In this document: piece by piece, positions 24,796 to 33,876 of the stretch
How the letters are laid out: each line of letters opens with the position of its first letter
Position numbering within the stretch: position 1 is the first letter of the stretch
Assembly: GCA_938011245.1 (NCBI GenBank)
Contig: CALLUJ010000070.1
Coordinates: 1 to 34,045, forward strand
From: an uncultured Aquimarina sp.
GTDB taxonomy: Bacteria > Bacteroidota > Bacteroidia > Flavobacteriales > Flavobacteriaceae
Direction of reading: 5' to 3'
DNA: 34,045 nt
Made by a program: the position numbers and the translations under genes
The notes under the pieces: model-generated
The model's input: the letters and a program-made list of their open reading frames with translations, nothing else
Told to the model about the DNA's origin: nothing
Databases searched by the model: none

Positions 24796-24802
24796 ATCTT
24801 CG
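24795..24802 (+). promoter_or_regulatory. Possible -7 element of the SDR gene
   Basis: TATCTTCG resembles TAnnTTTG with one change and lies 17 bp before the ATG at 24820. Confidence 0.4.
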
Positions 24803-24819
24803 CAGTACAAAATCTTATT

Positions 24820-25635
24820 ATGCAACAATCAAAAAAAGTAGTGCTTATTACGGGAGGATCTTCTGGGATAGGTAAAGCTATAGGGGTGTATCTGTCTAAT
24901 AAAGAGTATATTGTTTATGGTACTACTAGAAATACATCGAATTACACTCATTTTAATTTTTTTGAATTAATTGATTTAGATGTTACTAAGTCCAAAACTA
25001 TTCAAAGTGCAATAAAAAAAATAATAAGTAAAGAAGGGAAGATAGATGTGTTAATTAATAATGCAGGAGTTGGGATTACGGGAGCTGTAGAGGAAATTCC
25101 TGACGAAGAAATTATAAAACATTTTGAAACTAATTACTTTGGGGCAATAAGAGTAATAAAAGAAGTATTGCCTTATATGCGTCAGCAGAAAAATGGGTTA
25201 ATTATTAATGTAACTTCTATTGCGGGTTATATGGGGTTGCCTTATCGAGGAATTTATAGTGCCTCTAAAGCGGCTTTAGAAATTACAACCGAAGCTTTGC
25301 GAATGGAAGTTAAAGATTTTGGAGTTAAAATAACTAATATTGCACCAGGGGACTTTGCTACTAATATTGCTTCGGGACGTTACCACGCACCGTTAAAAAA
25401 AGATTCTCCATATAAAAAGCCTTACAAAAATACATTAGCGCTTATGGATAATCATGTAGATAGTGGGGGAAATCCTTCTATGGTTGGAATAGTTGTTGAA
25501 AAAATTATTAATACACCTAACCCAAAAATACATTATAAAGTAGGTGCTTTTATGCAGAAGTTTTCTGTTTTTTTAAAGCATATTTTGCCAGATAAAATTT
25601 ACGAAAAATTACTTCTAAATCATTATAAGTTGTAA
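24820..25635 (+). CDS. Short-chain dehydrogenase/reductase
   Basis: The ATG at 24820 gives 271 residues and avoids an upstream extension that reads into the SRP RNA terminator repeat. The classical SDR layout is intact: cofactor motif VLITGGSSGIGKAIG at the N-terminus, NNAGVG at about 83-88, catalytic Ser in NVTSIAGYMG, and YSASKAALE with the YxxxK pair. PGDFATNIASGRYHAP follows in the substrate loop. It should be an NAD(P)-dependent oxidoreductase of the cytoplasm. The substrate is open; no pathway neighbours help. The transaldolase gene follows 37 bp downstream and may be co-transcribed. Confidence 0.92.
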   Translation: MQQSKKVVLITGGSSGIGKAIGVYLSNKEYIVYGTTRNTSNYTHFNFFELIDLDVTKSKTIQSAIKKIISKEGKIDVLINNAGVGITGAVEEIPDEEIIKHFETNYFGAIRVIKEVLPYMRQQKNGLIINVTSIAGYMGLPYRGIYSASKAALEITTEALRMEVKDFGVKITNIAPGDFATNIASGRYHAPLKKDSPYKKPYKNTLALMDNHVDSGGNPSMVGIVVEKIINTPNPKIHYKVGAFMQKFSVFLKHILPDKIYEKLLLNHYKL

Positions 25636-25672
25636 TTTGCGAAACGTTGTTAAATAATAAAAATAAAAGAAA

Positions 25673-26329
25673 ATGAAATTTTTTATTGATACCGCTAATC
25701 TTGATCAAATCAAAGAAGCACAAGACTTGGGAGTTTTAGATGGAGTAACTACTAATCCATCTTTAATGGCTAAAGAAGGAATTACAGGAGCACAAAATAT
25801 TTTAGATCATTACAAGAAAATCTGTGAGATTGTAGAAGGAGATGTTTCTGCAGAAGTAATTGCTACAGATTACGAAGGTATGATTAAGCAGGGAGAGGAA
25901 TTAGCAGCTTTAAACCCTCAAATTGTGGTAAAATTACCATTAATTAAAGATGGTATTAAAGCCTGTAAATACTTTACAGATAAAGGAATAAAAACGAATG
26001 TAACATTAGTTTTTTCGGTAGGGCAAGCAATATTAGCAGCTAAAGCAGGAGCTACTTACGTTTCTCCGTTTTTGGGTCGTTTAGACGACGTATCTACAGA
26101 TGGTCTAAATTTAATTGACGAGATTAGATTAGTGTACGATAATTATGGTTTTACTACACAAATTTTAGCAGCTTCAGTACGTAATACAATGCATATTGTA
26201 AATTGTGCTAAATTAGGTTCTGATGTAATGACAGGGCCGTTAAGTGCTATTGAAGGTTTGTTAAAACACCCTTTAACAGATATTGGTTTGGAAAAGTTTT
26301 TAGCAGATTACGCTAAAGGGAATAACTAG
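25673..26329 (+). CDS. tal: Transaldolase of the TalC/FSA subfamily
   Basis: The 218-residue protein is the short transaldolase form. Active-site elements are FIDTANL with Asp6, GVTTNPSLMAKEG, the Schiff-base Lys87 in IVVKLPLIKDG, TLVFSVGQAILAAKAGA, YVSPFLGRLDD and ILAASVRN. At the residue that separates fructose-6-phosphate aldolase (Tyr131) from transaldolase (Phe), this protein has Phe133 (SPFLGRLDD). Transaldolase activity in the non-oxidative pentose phosphate pathway is therefore more likely than aldolase, even though homologs are often labelled fsa. It ends in a bidirectional terminator. Confidence 0.93.
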   Translation: MKFFIDTANLDQIKEAQDLGVLDGVTTNPSLMAKEGITGAQNILDHYKKICEIVEGDVSAEVIATDYEGMIKQGEELAALNPQIVVKLPLIKDGIKACKYFTDKGIKTNVTLVFSVGQAILAAKAGATYVSPFLGRLDDVSTDGLNLIDEIRLVYDNYGFTTQILAASVRNTMHIVNCAKLGSDVMTGPLSAIEGLLKHPLTDIGLEKFLADYAKGNN

Positions 26330-26346
26330 ACGTATTGGTTTATACT

Positions 26347-26391
26347 AAAAAAAGCTCTGTGTCAATTTGTTTTGATGCAGAGCTTTTTTTG
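26347..26391. terminator. Bidirectional terminator between convergent tal and the CaCA gene
   Basis: AAAAAAAGCTCTG and CAGAGCTTTTTTT pair perfectly, with an inner TCAA/TTGA extension. The A and T runs allow action on both strands. Confidence 0.88.
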
Positions 26392-26403
26392 TTTTTGAAT
26401 AAT

Positions 26404-27363
26404 TTAGCTTGTAAAAGTTAAAGCTATAAATACAGCGTAAAGGGCAGTAATAGCTAAACCTTTAGTTTTAGAAATAGTATTGGTTTTTGGCAATACAGCA
26501 ACTAAGAGCAACAATACAGCAAATCCAATCATCCATAAAATATCGTTAGATAAAATTTCAGTACTTTCTACCTGTATAGGAGAAACAATAGCGGTAATTC
26601 CTAGTACAGAGCCAATATTAAAAATATTAGATCCAATAAGGTTTCCAATAGAAATAGATTTCTCTTGTTTAAGGGCAGCGATAACCGAAGCAGCTAGTTC
26701 GGGTACAGAAGTGCCTACGGCAACCATAGTTACAGCAATAATACGATCGCTTATGCCAATTTGTTTAGCTAAATCTACGGCTCCTTTTACTAATAATTCC
26801 GAGCCAAAGTATAAGGTAATACCACCAATTAATAACCACATTATAATTTTAAAAGCAGAAGCTGTAGCTAGCTTGTCATCTACTTCGTCACTAACTTCAA
26901 TTACTTCTTTTTTAGACTTTGCTTGTGCTCTACGTATTAAAACAATTAAAAACAAAATAATAGCACCAAGCAATAAAAAACCTTCTGTAGTGTTAAGCAG
27001 TAAATCGTTTGCTAAAAAAAGATATAAAAGGATAGAAAAGATAGCCATACTTGGCCAATGTAAAATATAAAACTCTTTATCTATATCTAAAGAAGAAATT
27101 AAGGCAGTAATTCCAAGTACTAAACCAATATTAGCAATATTTGAACCTATTACATTTCCTAAAGAAATAGAAGCGTGCCCATCTAAAGCAGCTTGTAAAC
27201 TTACTAATAGTTCTGGAGCAGAAGTGGCAAAAGAGACAACAGTAAGTCCAATAACCATTTTAGAAATGTTTAATTTGAAAGAAAGGGCAACAGAAGAACG
27301 CACCAAGAACTCTCCTCCAATTACTAATAATGCTAGTCCAATTATAATATAAAAAATACTCAT
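26404..27363 (-). CDS. Calcium/sodium antiporter (CaCA family, YrbG-like)
   Basis: The 319-residue membrane protein has about ten spans and the two inverted alpha repeats of the CaCA superfamily. Repeat 1 is SFATSAPELLVSLQAA followed by ISLGNVIGSNIANIGLVLG. Repeat 2 is AVGTSVPELAASVIAA followed by ISIGNLIGSNIFNIGSVLG. The paired Glu residues (APEL, PEL) and Asn/Ser residues build the ion site, so Ca2+ extrusion driven by Na+ influx is expected. The central cytoplasmic loop is short (RRAQAKSKKEVIEVSDEVDD), with no regulatory domain. Transcribed alone. Confidence 0.94.
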   Translation of the reverse strand: MSIFYIIIGLALLVIGGEFLVRSSVALSFKLNISKMVIGLTVVSFATSAPELLVSLQAALDGHASISLGNVIGSNIANIGLVLGITALISSLDIDKEFYILHWPSMAIFSILLYLFLANDLLLNTTEGFLLLGAIILFLIVLIRRAQAKSKKEVIEVSDEVDDKLATASAFKIIMWLLIGGITLYFGSELLVKGAVDLAKQIGISDRIIAVTMVAVGTSVPELAASVIAALKQEKSISIGNLIGSNIFNIGSVLGITAIVSPIQVESTEILSNDILWMIGFAVLLLLVAVLPKTNTISKTKGLAITALYAVFIALTFTS

Positions 27364-27468
27364 TTATGCTTTTTTAGAAGAAGTAAAGATAAGCAATATT
27401 GAATTTGAAGAATTGTAACATTTTAGATAGTATTTCGTTTTGTAGATAATAATTAAATAAATCTATTT

Positions 27469-28296
27469 ATGAAAAAAATAACATTAATATCATTTTGGAT
27501 TTTAGTTAGTTTTACAACGGCATCTAATGCGCTTATTGCAGGTAAAACAGTCTATTGTTTTCAGCAAGCAGAAAATGTTACAGCTACAATAACAAAAAAT
27601 ACAACAGATAAACAATTAGAAGAGTTAAAAGAGTATTTTGAAACCTATGAAATACTGTTGGATGTGAGTGAGATAACCAGGAATAAGGGTAGCGAAATTA
27701 CAGGGCTTAATCTTCAGATATCTAAAAAAAGTCAAAGTAGTTCTTATAATATGCATTCTAATACAGCGATTACCTCTTTAGAATTAGGTTATAAAGAAGG
27801 AAGTGTTTTTGTTGGAAAATTAAATACTTCATTCGATTTTGGAGAAGAAAATCCTTTAGCAAGTTTGCTTAATAGCCTGAAACAAAGAAAACCTCAATTA
27901 GATAGTTTGTTGTCTCAAAATGAATTTTCTTTTTCTTTTAATAATAATGATATTCGCGATTTTTTAGGCGATTCTTCTTTGGATTTAAATAAGTTGCAAC
28001 AACAATTTTTTAGTCAATTTGTGAATCCAAATGGAGGTAAAGAATCAAATTCTCATCTGTTTCCTGTACCTAATAAGAGTACAAGCAAGAATTTGCCGAA
28101 ATACAATTTTATTAATAGTGGAACAATTAACAAATTAATAGTTGTAGATGGTAAAGAGTCTTCTTTTGAGGAGTTAGATGCTTTAGCAAAAGCAGATAAA
28201 TTAGCAGAGGTAGATAATTTAAAACCTAGTACAGCAATTAGTCTTTATGGAGAAAAAGCGAGCGATGGTGCAATTATTGCTACCACAAAAAAATAA
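27469..28296 (+). CDS. Exported protein with a TonB-plug-like C-terminus, function unknown
   Basis: The 275-residue protein has a signal peptide (MKKITLISFWILVSFTTASN). Residues about 45-70 (KQLEELKEYFETYEILLDVS) and the following text resemble the linker region of Bacteroidota BlaR1/M56-associated proteins. The C-terminus reads TINKLIVVDGKESSFEELDA, then LKPSTAISLYGEKASDGAII and ATTKK. VDGK...LYGEKASDGxIIxTTK is the motif of TonB-receptor plug domains and of the free plug-like repeats at the end of M56 peptidase proteins. No peptidase or barrel is present, so it may be an orphan plug module. The middle (SFSFNNNDIRDFLGDSSLDL) has no known match. It is a single-gene unit. Confidence 0.65.
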   Translation: MKKITLISFWILVSFTTASNALIAGKTVYCFQQAENVTATITKNTTDKQLEELKEYFETYEILLDVSEITRNKGSEITGLNLQISKKSQSSSYNMHSNTAITSLELGYKEGSVFVGKLNTSFDFGEENPLASLLNSLKQRKPQLDSLLSQNEFSFSFNNNDIRDFLGDSSLDLNKLQQQFFSQFVNPNGGKESNSHLFPVPNKSTSKNLPKYNFINSGTINKLIVVDGKESSFEELDALAKADKLAEVDNLKPSTAISLYGEKASDGAIIATTKK

Positions 28297-28337
28297 ACAA
28301 GCTTTTTTATTTGTGTGAAATTAAGTAGGAGTATCTG

Positions 28338-28399
28338 TATTAAAAAACAAAAAGCCTTATTTTTTTATATAAAAAAATAAGGCTTTTTGTTTTTTAATA
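28338..28399. terminator. 62-bp perfect palindrome, bidirectional terminator
   Basis: Every base from 28338 to 28368 pairs with 28399 to 28369. The core GCCTTATTTTTTTATA/TATAAAAAAATAAGGC is flanked by AAAAAACAAAAA and TTTTTGTTTTTT. It lies between two converging genes (stops at 28296 and 28408), so a two-way terminator is the likely job. Its length and lack of any mismatch are unusual. Confidence 0.85.
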
Positions 28400-28407
28400 T
28401 GTTAAGA

Positions 28408-28811
<404 letters not shown>

Positions 28812-28817
28812 TAGTAG

Positions 28818-29876
28818 ATGACTTTAAATAGTAGAATTGAAGCTTTTTCGAAATTAGGGATTTTTTTAAGTCAATTTAAAGAAGAAAATAGTGTTCAGAA
28901 AGAGGAGGTGTTAGGTAACGATTTGTTTTTTGAACGTTTTTTAACAGCAATACATAATTCGCAACATAAAAACGGTTGGTTTTTGCCAGAGCAAGTGTTT
29001 TTTTCGGTAACCCAATGGTCGGAAGCTTTGCGTAAAAAATCATTACAAAATTGGTTAGAGCCATATAAATTTGAAGAAAAAGAAAGAAAAACGGTTGGAA
29101 TAGTAATGGCAGGGAATATTCCTTTGGTAGGGTTCCACGATTTACTATCAATACTTATTACAGGGCACAAAGCTTTAGTTAAGTTATCTTCAGACGACGG
29201 TCAATTACTACCAATACTTTGTGAATATCTTATAACAATAGCCCCAGAATTCAAACCTTATATTGTGTTTACAAAAGGTAAGCTTGAGCATTTTGACGCT
29301 GTAATAGCTACAGGTAGTAATAATACAGCACGTTATTTCGAATATTATTTTAAGAACAAACCTAATATTATAAGAAAAAACAGAAATTCTGTAGCCGTGT
29401 TAACAGGGAAAGAAACTGCCGTAGAATTAGAAGCCTTAGGGGAGGATATTTTTAGATATTATGGGTTAGGCTGTAGAAATGTATCTAAGCTACTTGTGCC
29501 AAAGGGTTATAATTTTGATGCCTTTTATAAATCGATATTTAAATTTCAATACCTATTAAAACATGAAAAATACACTAATAACTATGATTATAACAAAGCG
29601 GTGTATTTAATGAGTAATTTTAAATTGTTAGATAATGGGTTTTTGATGTTAAAAGAAGATAAGAGTTATAGTTCTCCAATTTCCAGTGTGTTTTTTGAAT
29701 ACTACGAGGATTATAAAGATTTAGCATTGCTTTTTGAAGAAAAAGAAGAAGATTTACAATGTATTGTAAACTTTCCTAAAAGTTCAAAAAACGTAGATTT
29801 TGGAAAAACACAATGTCCTGGTTTACAAGATTATGCGGATAAAATAGACATTGTTGACTTTTTGTTGAAAATTTAA
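28818..29876 (+). CDS. Acyl-CoA reductase, LuxC family
   Basis: The family reduces acyl-CoA or acyl-enzyme intermediates to aldehydes with NAD(P)H. The 352-residue protein has the nucleotide-binding stretch GIVMAGNIPLVGFHDLLSIL (about 94-113), then GHKALVKLSSDDGQLLPIL and AVIATGSNNTARYFEYYF. The catalytic Cys219 lies in YYGLGCRNVSKLLVP. C-terminal segments are SPISSVFFEYYED and FGKTQCPGLQDYAD. No luciferase or fatty-acid reductase partner genes are present, so luminescence is not implied. The physiological substrate in flavobacteria is unknown to me. Its place between ferredoxin and serC is a recurring arrangement. Confidence 0.88.
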   Translation: MTLNSRIEAFSKLGIFLSQFKEENSVQKEEVLGNDLFFERFLTAIHNSQHKNGWFLPEQVFFSVTQWSEALRKKSLQNWLEPYKFEEKERKTVGIVMAGNIPLVGFHDLLSILITGHKALVKLSSDDGQLLPILCEYLITIAPEFKPYIVFTKGKLEHFDAVIATGSNNTARYFEYYFKNKPNIIRKNRNSVAVLTGKETAVELEALGEDIFRYYGLGCRNVSKLLVPKGYNFDAFYKSIFKFQYLLKHEKYTNNYDYNKAVYLMSNFKLLDNGFLMLKEDKSYSSPISSVFFEYYEDYKDLALLFEEKEEDLQCIVNFPKSSKNVDFGKTQCPGLQDYADKIDIVDFLLKI

Positions 29877-30002
29877 TGTATAAATTTTGTAAAAAGGCTT
29901 GAAATAATAAAGATTATTAAGACCTTTGTTGCTTGTTTGTTACCAAATATTAATTGTACTTCGTACAGCTTATGGCACCTATAGGTGTTCAAATTAACAT
30001 TT

Positions 30003-31067
30003 ATGAAAAAACACAATTTTAGCGCAGGACCTTGCATTTTACCACAAGAAGTTTTTCAAAAAGCTTCTCAAGCAGTATTAGATTTTAATAACTCCGGTTT
30101 ATCTATTTTAGAAATATCTCATAGAAGTAAAGACTTTGTAGATGTAATGGAGAACGCTAGAGAACTTGCACTAGAGTTATTAGATTTACAAGGAAAAGGA
30201 TACAAGGCTTTATTTTTAAGTGGAGGAGCAAGCACTCAGTTTTTAATGGTGGCTTACAATCTATTAAAAGGTAAAGCAGGTTATGTAAATACAGGATCTT
30301 GGAGCCAAAAAGCAATAAAAGAAGCAAAGTTATTTGGAGATGTTGTTGAGGTAGCATCTTCAGAAGATGCTAATTTTAAATACATCCCTAAAGGATATAA
30401 CATACCAGAAGGATTGGATTATTTACACATGACAAGTAATAATACCATTTTTGGTACTCAAATAAAGGATTTCCCAAAAACAGATGCACCTTTAATTTGC
30501 GACATGAGTAGCGATATTTTTTCTCGCGTACTCGATTTCTCTCAATTTGGATTAATATACGCTGGAGCTCAAAAAAATATGGGGCCAGCAGGGACAACTT
30601 TAGTTGTAATCCGAGAAGATATTCTAAAAGAAATTGGTCGTAAAATTCCATCAATGTTAGATTATAAAACGCATATAAGTAAAGGAGCAATGTTTAATAC
30701 ACCTCCAGTATATCCTATTTATGTGTCTATGTTAACTATGGAATGGTTAAAAGCAAAAGGAGGAGTTGCTGCTATAGAAGAAGAAAACGAAAAAAAGGCT
30801 AACTTAATTTACTCCGAAATTGATTTAAACCCATTGTTTGACGGTTTTGCAGCTACAGAAGACCGTTCTAAAATGAATGCTACCTTTAATTTGAATAATG
30901 GCGATTTGAAAGAAACTTTTGATGCAATGTTGAAAGAAGGAGGAATCAATGGAGCTAATGGACATAGAAGTGTAGGAGGGTATCGTGCAAGTATGTACAA
31001 TGCCATGACTATCGAAAGCGTAGGAGCACTAGTAGATATTATGAGTGACTTAGAACGTAAAGCATAA
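30003..31067 (+). CDS. serC: 3-phosphoserine aminotransferase SerC
   Basis: SerC converts 3-phosphohydroxypyruvate and glutamate to phosphoserine, step two of serine synthesis; it can also act in pyridoxine synthesis. The ATG at 30003 gives 354 residues beginning MKKHNFSAGPCILP, the standard family start. Motifs: SGGASTQFLMVAYNLL, YVNTGSWSQKAIKEAK, CDMSSDIFSR, and the PLP lysine K191 in IYAGAQKNMGPAG. The C-terminal HRSVGGYRASMYNAM is the family signature that binds substrate phosphate. An upstream TTT/ATG extension of six codons (29985) is rejected. serA follows with 86 bp containing a hairpin. Confidence 0.96.
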   Translation: MKKHNFSAGPCILPQEVFQKASQAVLDFNNSGLSILEISHRSKDFVDVMENARELALELLDLQGKGYKALFLSGGASTQFLMVAYNLLKGKAGYVNTGSWSQKAIKEAKLFGDVVEVASSEDANFKYIPKGYNIPEGLDYLHMTSNNTIFGTQIKDFPKTDAPLICDMSSDIFSRVLDFSQFGLIYAGAQKNMGPAGTTLVVIREDILKEIGRKIPSMLDYKTHISKGAMFNTPPVYPIYVSMLTMEWLKAKGGVAAIEEENEKKANLIYSEIDLNPLFDGFAATEDRSKMNATFNLNNGDLKETFDAMLKEGGINGANGHRSVGGYRASMYNAMTIESVGALVDIMSDLERKA

Positions 31068-31081
31068 ATAAAGTATATCAG

Positions 31082-31110
31082 TTCCCGCCTATGCGGGAAT
31101 TTGTTTTTTA
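31082..31110 (+). terminator. Hairpin with T-run between serC and serA
   Basis: TTCCCGC, CTAT, GCGGGAA is followed by TTTGTTTTTT. It is positioned to cut transcription between serC and serA partly, setting the ratio of the two enzymes. No leader peptide or riboswitch is seen. Confidence 0.65.
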
Positions 31111-31153
31111 AATAAACACACAGCATAAGCTGTATCAAATTAAATTCTCTCCA

Positions 31154-32104
31154 ATGAAAGTTTTAGCAAACGACGGAATTTCACAAAGCGGAATAGATGC
31201 TTTAGAAAAGGCAGGCTTCGAAGTATTAACAACTACCGTTGCTCAAGATCAATTATTAAATTACATTAACGAAAATAATATTGTAGTGTTGTTGGTACGT
31301 AGTGCTACAACAGTACGAAAGGATATTATAGATAACTGTTCAGGATTAAAAATTATTGGTCGTGGAGGTGTAGGTATGGATAATATAGATGTGGAATACG
31401 CACGCGAAAAAGGCTTATCTGTAATTAACACTCCAGCAGCATCTTCAGGATCTGTAGCAGAGCTAGTATTTGCTCACTTATATGGAGGGGTACGCTTCTT
31501 ATACGATGCTAATAGAAATATGCCTTTGGAAGGAGAGTCAAACTTTAAAGGCTTGAAAAAGGCTTACGCTAAAGGAGTAGAGTTAAAAGGAAAAACATTA
31601 GGGGTTATTGGTTTTGGTCGTATAGGACAAGCTACAGCACGTATAGCTTTAAGTATAGGGATGAAAGTAGTATATTTTGATCCGTTTACAGAAAAAGCAA
31701 CGCTTGAAATTGGTTTTTTTGATGGACAAACTATTTCGTTTAATTTAACAAGTGTTTCTAAGGATGAAGTATTAAAACAAGCAGATTTTATTACATTGCA
31801 TGTGCCAGCACAAAAAGAGTATGTAATAGGCAAAGCAGAATTTGCTTTAATGAAAGACGGTTCAGCAATTGTAAACGCTGCACGTGGAGGAGTAATTGAT
31901 GAAGTTGCTTTAGTGGAAGCTTTAGATAGTGGAAAATTAGGTTTTGCAGCACTGGATACTTTTGAGAACGAACCTAAACCAGAAATTAAATTATTAATGC
32001 ACCCTAAAATTTCTTTAACACCACATATTGGAGCAGCTACAGCAGAAGCTCAAGATCGTATAGGTGTAGAATTGGCAAGTCAAATAGCATCAATATTAAG
32101 CTAA
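31154..32104 (+). CDS. serA: D-3-phosphoglycerate dehydrogenase (short form without ACT domain)
   Basis: SerA oxidises 3-phosphoglycerate with NAD+ to 3-phosphohydroxypyruvate, the first step of serine synthesis. The 316 residues cover substrate and NAD domains only. Motifs are IIGRGGVGMDNIDVEYAREK, INTPAASSGSVAELVFAHL, the Rossmann GVIGFGRIGQATARIA (149-164), VNAARGGVIDE with catalytic Arg, FENEP with Glu and TPHIGAATAEAQ with His. The missing C-terminal ACT/ASB domain suggests it is not inhibited by serine in the usual way. Directly follows serC in the pathway cluster. A nearby 2-hydroxyacid dehydrogenase role cannot be excluded by sequence alone, but the context is convincing. Confidence 0.93.
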   Translation: MKVLANDGISQSGIDALEKAGFEVLTTTVAQDQLLNYINENNIVVLLVRSATTVRKDIIDNCSGLKIIGRGGVGMDNIDVEYAREKGLSVINTPAASSGSVAELVFAHLYGGVRFLYDANRNMPLEGESNFKGLKKAYAKGVELKGKTLGVIGFGRIGQATARIALSIGMKVVYFDPFTEKATLEIGFFDGQTISFNLTSVSKDEVLKQADFITLHVPAQKEYVIGKAEFALMKDGSAIVNAARGGVIDEVALVEALDSGKLGFAALDTFENEPKPEIKLLMHPKISLTPHIGAATAEAQDRIGVELASQIASILS

Positions 32105-32130
32105 AACATTAATAATAATTATAATAATAT

Positions 32131-32161
32131 AAAAAAAGACCTCCTTTTAGAGGTCTTTTTT
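32131..32161 (+). terminator. Terminator of the serC-serA cluster
   Basis: AAAAAGACCTC, CTTTTA, GAGGTCTTTTT is a perfect 11-bp stem with T-run. Confidence 0.88.
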
Positions 32162-32751
32162 GTTTCCATACAAAATCGTTAGCACACATTCTTCACACAA
32201 AGAAATTGTATTAATTTCTTTAGCTAACGAGTAAAACTTTATATAAGAAAATTATACTAAATTTAACCGATAGTCAGAATAGCACGAAAAAAGAAGTAAA
32301 ATTTAGATACATTGTTTATAGAAATATTTTTTTAAAACAATACCCTGAACACTATAAAATATACCGATGTAATCTAATGTAATACAATAAAATACGTGTG
32401 CTAATAAGGTAAAAAAACATAGGCTAATTAGTGTTTAATAGAAAGGTCTGTATCTATTTACAAAGTCGACAAATCTTTTGATTTAGGGTTATTAAAAGAA
32501 AACACAAAAGATTTGGCTTATGGCTAAACCGAAACGACAGTGCTTATCACCGATTATACATTTCTTATACTGAACATTAAATCTAAATTGTGTATATAAC
32601 AAATACAGTTTGCGATAGAATTTGGAATAGATAACGAACAAGACAAACTTTCTTAAGGAGGATTTGAACTAAGGATATTAAATGGGTAAAATTATTTTAT
32701 GTTTTAAGTAGGGTATTTTCTTTTTAAAAGGTATTAGTTAAAAGAAAGATT
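32162..32751. other. 590-bp stretch without an intact gene, with an inverted repeat
   Basis: Reading frames are short. A perfect 11-bp inverted repeat, CAAATCTTTTG (32470-32480) and CAAAAGATTTG (32505-32515), lies in a frame that is open for about 34 codons from 32432 (SIYKVDKSFDLGLLKEN) and may be a gene fossil. A good Shine-Dalgarno-like AGGAGG at 32657-32662 precedes ATGGGTAAAATTATTTTATG at 32681, which stops after nine codons and begins like the lectin gene 70 bp later (MGK). This may be a broken earlier start. Confidence 0.35.
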
Positions 32752-33876
32752 GTGGGGAAGTTTTATTATTTTTTAATATTTCTTTATGTGTCGTCCAATA
32801 TATATAGCCAAGCATGTATAAATGCTGGTTTAATTTTAGAAAACGACTCTTCTGTAAATGTTTTAAATGAGTATGTGGTAACTAGAAATAGAAGAGACCA
32901 ATCGGGTGCGATATGGGGAGTAGATACCGTAAATCTGAATATTCCTTTTGATTTTCGATTTCTAATTTTTTTAGGAAATAACAATGATGGAGCAGATGGA
33001 GTAGCCTTTGTGCTAAAATCAGAAACATCAATAAAATTTGGCAATAAGGGGTCGGGTTTAGGTTTCCAGGGAATTTTAAATTCTTTAGGAGTGGAGTTTG
33101 ATACATATCAGAATAAAGATGATATAAATGACCCCATAGAGGATCATACTGCAATTGCAATTAATGGAAATACAAATCATAACAATGAACTAGAAACGCT
33201 CTTTGGACCAGTATTGTTACCTAATTTGGAGGATGGGCGGTTTCATAAAGTTCAGTTTATTTGGAATCCTAAACTTAATAACTTTAAGTATTTTTTTGAT
33301 GATCGTTTTGTTGCAGAAATTAACGTAAACTTAAAATCTATTATAGGAAACGATAAAGCTATTTGGGGTTTTACAGGATCTACAGGATTGTTTTTTAACG
33401 AGCAGAAAATTTGTGTGCAAAAAACAATAGTTGATGATGATATAGATAATGATGGGATTACTAATTCTGTAGAGTGTAATGGTGTTCTTCCTTGTACTTT
33501 GGATACTGATAACGAATGGGTTACTAACGATTTAGACCTTGATAGTGATGGGGACGGCTGTTTTGATGTAGTGGAGGCAGGGTTTAATGATGAGGATGGA
33601 GATGGACTTTTAGGAGTTTCTCCAATTATAGAAAACTCTAGAGGCTTGGTGGTTGGTGCTGGCGGGTATATGCAGCCATTGGATTCTGATAAGAATGGAG
33701 TTTTCGATTTTTTGGAGAAAAGCGATTTTAGATTTGAAATTGATTATGATGCTAGAGAATTGATGTTTGAAGATGAAGAAACAGCTAGTGTTTCTTTTTC
33801 TTTCTCTGATGATATCAACCCAACGGTAATAAAAATAGATTTTTTTACGCTGCATATTTTATATCCTTATGCTTAA
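32752..33876 (+). CDS. L-type-lectin and thrombospondin-type-3 surface protein, truncated by an IS630 element
   Basis: The GTG at 32752 opens a signal peptide ([20 protein letters not shown]). Residues about 25-225 are a bacterial lectin-like domain of the legume/L-type fold: [75 protein letters not shown]. Thrombospondin-type-3 calcium repeats follow: [54 protein letters not shown]. Native coding stops at about residue 354; the last 20 residues ([19 protein letters not shown]) are read from the IS. The lost part should have held more repeats and a type IX sorting domain. It is probably a secreted carbohydrate-binding adhesin that is now non-functional. Confidence 0.8.
   Translation: MGKFYYFLIFLYVSSNIYSQACINAGLILENDSSVNVLNEYVVTRNRRDQSGAIWGVDTVNLNIPFDFRFLIFLGNNNDGADGVAFVLKSETSIKFGNKGSGLGFQGILNSLGVEFDTYQNKDDINDPIEDHTAIAINGNTNHNNELETLFGPVLLPNLEDGRFHKVQFIWNPKLNNFKYFFDDRFVAEINVNLKSIIGNDKAIWGFTGSTGLFFNEQKICVQKTIVDDDIDNDGITNSVECNGVLPCTLDTDNEWVTNDLDLDSDGDGCFDVVEAGFNDEDGDGLLGVSPIIENSRGLVVGAGGYMQPLDSDKNGVFDFLEKSDFRFEIDYDARELMFEDEETASVSFSFSDDINPTVIKIDFFTLHILYPYA

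Noticed and set aside
26480..27070. 196-residue plus-strand frame inside the CaCA antiporter gene
   Set aside because: It is antisense to a full set of antiporter motifs and has no promoter or family match.
28818..29876. Bioluminescence (lux) operon suggested by the LuxC-type reductase
   Set aside because: No luxA, luxB, luxD or luxE neighbours; the gene sits in a serine-biosynthesis cluster.
32432..32536. Open stretch SIYKVDKSFDLGLLKEN as a possible small gene
   Set aside because: Only about 34 codons, no start with context and no match; kept only as a possible gene fossil.
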